A stretch of 32,813 nt of DNA from Phaeoceros laevis. Its lineage: Eukaryota; Anthocerotophyta; Anthocerotopsida; Notothyladales. Shown in pieces: positions 30,691-32,813 of this stretch. Below the pieces are notes generated by a model. The model saw nothing but the letters and a program-made list of their open reading frames with translations. It ran no database searches and was not told the origin of the DNA. Within the stretch, counting starts at the first letter, position 1, and every line of letters begins with the position of its first letter. Made by a program: the position numbers and the translations under genes. The stretch lies in NCBI GenBank assembly GCA_049999765.1, contig JBNGIQ010007870.1:1-32813 (forward strand). Direction: 5' to 3'.

Positions 30691-31246
30691 CAGTTCTGCA
30701 GGCTATTGACGTCTATCCTTTCAAGAACCTGTCTATTCAAGCATGGTTGCATCCTAGCTGTTTAGTAAACCTACCAGTTCAGGCAGGCCTGCCGCAAATC
30801 TGGCTGCAAAACTGACCTGCAGTCAGGTTAACCTGGCGCTGGGACACGCTGTAACCGTATTTCGCATTAGCCTAAATTAACTTCCCTTATTTTTATATTA
30901 AGTAACACATAAGGTAAACCCAACAAATGTCTAACCTTGGACAGCTTGAAGGTTTGCACGATGCACGATCGGTTACATTAAAGATGCCATGTAGCACGAC
31001 AGTTTGTTTGGTTTTACAGATTGCTTCCCAGAACGCGTGTTGTTCACGCGAACCATCTGTTGAAGGAACCACCGCTGCTCGCGTCCAAACGTCCAAACCA
31101 CCGGAGCTCGCGCAGTGCGCAAGGGTCCTTGGAGTCATCTCCAACTTTGGAATAATCAACTGGAGTCTTTCACGGACACAAGGGAAGCCCTAAAGTACAT
31201 GGCAGCAAGTCACTGAGTGATGGCTAGGCCTCCGTCGACATAGTCC
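30691..31246. other. Upstream region of the intact BTB-BACK-SPRY gene
   Basis: No gene recognised. It presumably holds the promoter and leader of the gene at 31247. The last 40 bases (GGCCTCCGTCGACATAGTCCATG) have a counterpart upstream of the pseudogene start, so the duplicated unit began before the coding region. Confidence 0.45.
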
Positions 31247-32761
31247 ATGATGGAGGAGCCTCCGTCCAAAGCAACTGTGGCAATGATGAACGTGCAACCA
31301 ATCGCAAACATGCTCAAATCTGCAGAGAGTGAAGTGCTGATACAGAATCTGCGTAGTATGGTCAACGAGCCTGAGTACAGTGATGTGCAGTTTGTTTGCA
31401 GCGATGGTGGCAGGGTCCGTGCTTGCCGCTTGCTGCTGGTGGCCAGGTCCCCTGTGCTAAAAAGCCTGCTCACCAACGGGATGAGCGAAAGCAGGCTCAC
31501 GGAAATTCCTCTTCCGGACATCACCACAGCGGCCATGCTCACAACAGTGGAGTTTCTGTATACGGGAACGATAAGCCAGAACAATCTGACACTGGCGGCT
31601 GCATTCCAAACTGTGCATGCTTCTCGATTTCTTTTACTCCACAATTTGGAAGAGTGTGTCATGCAGATATTGGTAGCTGCTCTGAAGGAGGAAGTCATGG
31701 ATGCCGAGCTCTTAGTTTGGTGTTTCACCCAGTTTGCACAACTGGACACAGAGGAGAACCCTATACTGAACGAGGAGGCTTCGGGGGCTGCAGGTTTGGT
31801 GAAGGATATGGCAAGCAAGCTGGAGGATATGGATACCCATTCGTTGAACAAGCTCTGTGTCCCAGCATTTGATCTCTATTTGGCAACCACAATTAGTTCA
31901 AACCAAGCAACCATATCCTTGAAGATGTATTTGAGGCTGCGAAGGATTCTGCTTTGGGCCTGTACCAAGGTATCTGTGCACGCTGAAAAATTGCTCAGGC
32001 TGCGCCTGCCAGATGAGGAGAATGTGCGAGGAGCATTTGAGACCTTCAGGGAGTCTTTGGCGGAACGTAAGTTTGTTAAAAAGGAGGCGGAGTCACCCCT
32101 TGAACCATCTATGGTACGGGAGCTGGGTACGTGGGTTGAGAAGCTGCATTCAGGCTGGTCAAGCGTGGAGCTCCAATTCATCCATCCACTGATATTGGCG
32201 GAAATTGTTGAACCTTTGGACATCGTACCTCAGCCAATTTTCTTTTCTGCTTTAAGATGCCAAGCCGTTGTTCTCACAGGAAAGATAAATGTGTTGAGGT
32301 GGAGGCCTAGTGTGGGTTGTGAGATTGAAGAAAACGGTGTTGTCCTACAATGTGTTTCGAACGAAACTGATAAGCTAGCAGTTTTTGCTCGTGCGGATAT
32401 GGTAATGAGTCATGGCCTGTATGAGTGGGAAATTACGGTTGAAGCGCCTTGTACAGTTCTTGCCATTGGACTGCAGGAAGGTGCTGGAATAACAGATATG
32501 GCTTATCTGAACCAGACGGGGACTGGGGTGCATACGTGTGGTGGTACTACGAGGACCTCTCTGTGCAAAGCGTTTGGCCACAAAGGCTCCAAGGTAAGAC
32601 TACACCTGGACATGAGGCATCGGACTTGTGCATTTACCATTGACGGGGAGAAGCTCGATTTACAATGGTCCGACCTCCCCCACAAAGTCTTTCCTATTGT
32701 ATGGCTTAATAGTCCAGGCAGAGTTCGCATCCAGCTGCTAAGTAACTCTGATATCATCTGA
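31247..32761 (+). CDS. BTB-BACK protein with C-terminal SPRY-like domain, intact
   Basis: A single-exon frame of 504 residues starts at ATG 31247 (a second ATG follows immediately) and ends at TGA 32759-32761. Residues about 30-140 form a BTB/POZ domain (YSDVQFVCSDGGRVRACRLL, SPVLKSLLTNGMSESRLTEI, LPDITTAAMLTTVEFLYTG). Residues about 150-335 are a helical BACK-like region ending FIHPLILAEIVEPLDIVPQP. Residues about 352-500 look like a SPRY/B30.2 fold: HGLYEWEITVEAPCTVLAIG, FGHKGSKVRLHLDMRHRTCA, FTIDGEKLDLQWSDLPHKVF, PGRVRIQL. BTB-BACK proteins commonly act as cullin-3 ubiquitin-ligase adaptors; here the SPRY-like domain would recognise the target. That role is inferred from family, not shown. 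No signal or membrane segment is seen. Two broken relatives lie upstream in inverse orientation. Confidence 0.9.
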   Translation: MMEEPPSKATVAMMNVQPIANMLKSAESEVLIQNLRSMVNEPEYSDVQFVCSDGGRVRACRLLLVARSPVLKSLLTNGMSESRLTEIPLPDITTAAMLTTVEFLYTGTISQNNLTLAAAFQTVHASRFLLLHNLEECVMQILVAALKEEVMDAELLVWCFTQFAQLDTEENPILNEEASGAAGLVKDMASKLEDMDTHSLNKLCVPAFDLYLATTISSNQATISLKMYLRLRRILLWACTKVSVHAEKLLRLRLPDEENVRGAFETFRESLAERKFVKKEAESPLEPSMVRELGTWVEKLHSGWSSVELQFIHPLILAEIVEPLDIVPQPIFFSALRCQAVVLTGKINVLRWRPSVGCEIEENGVVLQCVSNETDKLAVFARADMVMSHGLYEWEITVEAPCTVLAIGLQEGAGITDMAYLNQTGTGVHTCGGTTRTSLCKAFGHKGSKVRLHLDMRHRTCAFTIDGEKLDLQWSDLPHKVFPIVWLNSPGRVRIQLLSNSDII

Positions 32762-32813
32762 AACTTGGGTCAAATGAAGCGAAAGCTTGTAACAGATTCA
32801 CACAGGGGGAGAG

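Noticed and set aside
31210-31851. Minus-strand frame of 213 codons
   Set aside because: Shadow of the intact BTB-BACK-SPRY gene; its translation shows no domain.

Overview
This window is nuclear DNA from a plant. The evidence is a filament-like plant protein (FPP) gene with GT-AG introns, pentatricopeptide-repeat (PPR) coding remnants of the plant PLS/E/DYW type, a U2 spliceosomal snRNA gene, and PIF/Harbinger transposons with TAA/TTA target-site duplications. Base composition is fairly GC-balanced and the FPP introns are short (about 93-129 bp). Together with the style of the PPR repeats this leans towards a seed-free land plant (bryophyte, lycophyte or fern grade), but that placement is inference. 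Two 100-base N runs (923-1022 and 26744-26843) mark scaffold gaps.

Layout. 1-2350: non-coding, with one copy of a dispersed repeat (277-640; second copy 11188-11465) and small hairpins. 2357-7333: a nearly back-to-back cluster of four PIF/Harbinger elements: a short element (2357-3637) that carries a second one (2503-3369) inside it, a 403-bp element (3644-4046), and a 3.26-kb two-gene element (4072-7333). The two-gene element encodes a Myb/SANT-like protein (+) and a DDE transposase (-) in convergent orientation, both broken. 7398-7870: a degenerate, pyrimidine-rich tandem repeat. 8500-10330: decayed PPR sequence, a short plus-strand piece abutting a long minus-strand pseudogene, with an internal tandem duplication of about 310 bp, the size of one PLS triplet. 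11470-18630: about 7 kb with no recognisable gene. 18635-22838: an intact six-exon FPP gene encoding 1209 residues. 23690-25720: two more PPR relics flank a well-preserved U2 snRNA gene on the minus strand (24416-24610). 25720-27040: several strong foldbacks, one of them where the DYW relic breaks off. 28300-32761: a three-copy BTB-BACK-SPRY-like family, with an intact single-exon gene (31247-32761, +) and two broken minus-strand copies.

Only three loci look functional: the FPP gene, the U2 snRNA gene and the 504-residue BTB-BACK-SPRY-like gene. Everything else recognisable is transposon-derived or pseudogenic. There is no operon-like or co-functional gene cluster. The noteworthy biology is the pile-up of related Harbinger elements, the PPR decay by PLS-triplet duplication and inversion, and the local inverted duplication of an unusual BTB-BACK-SPRY gene.
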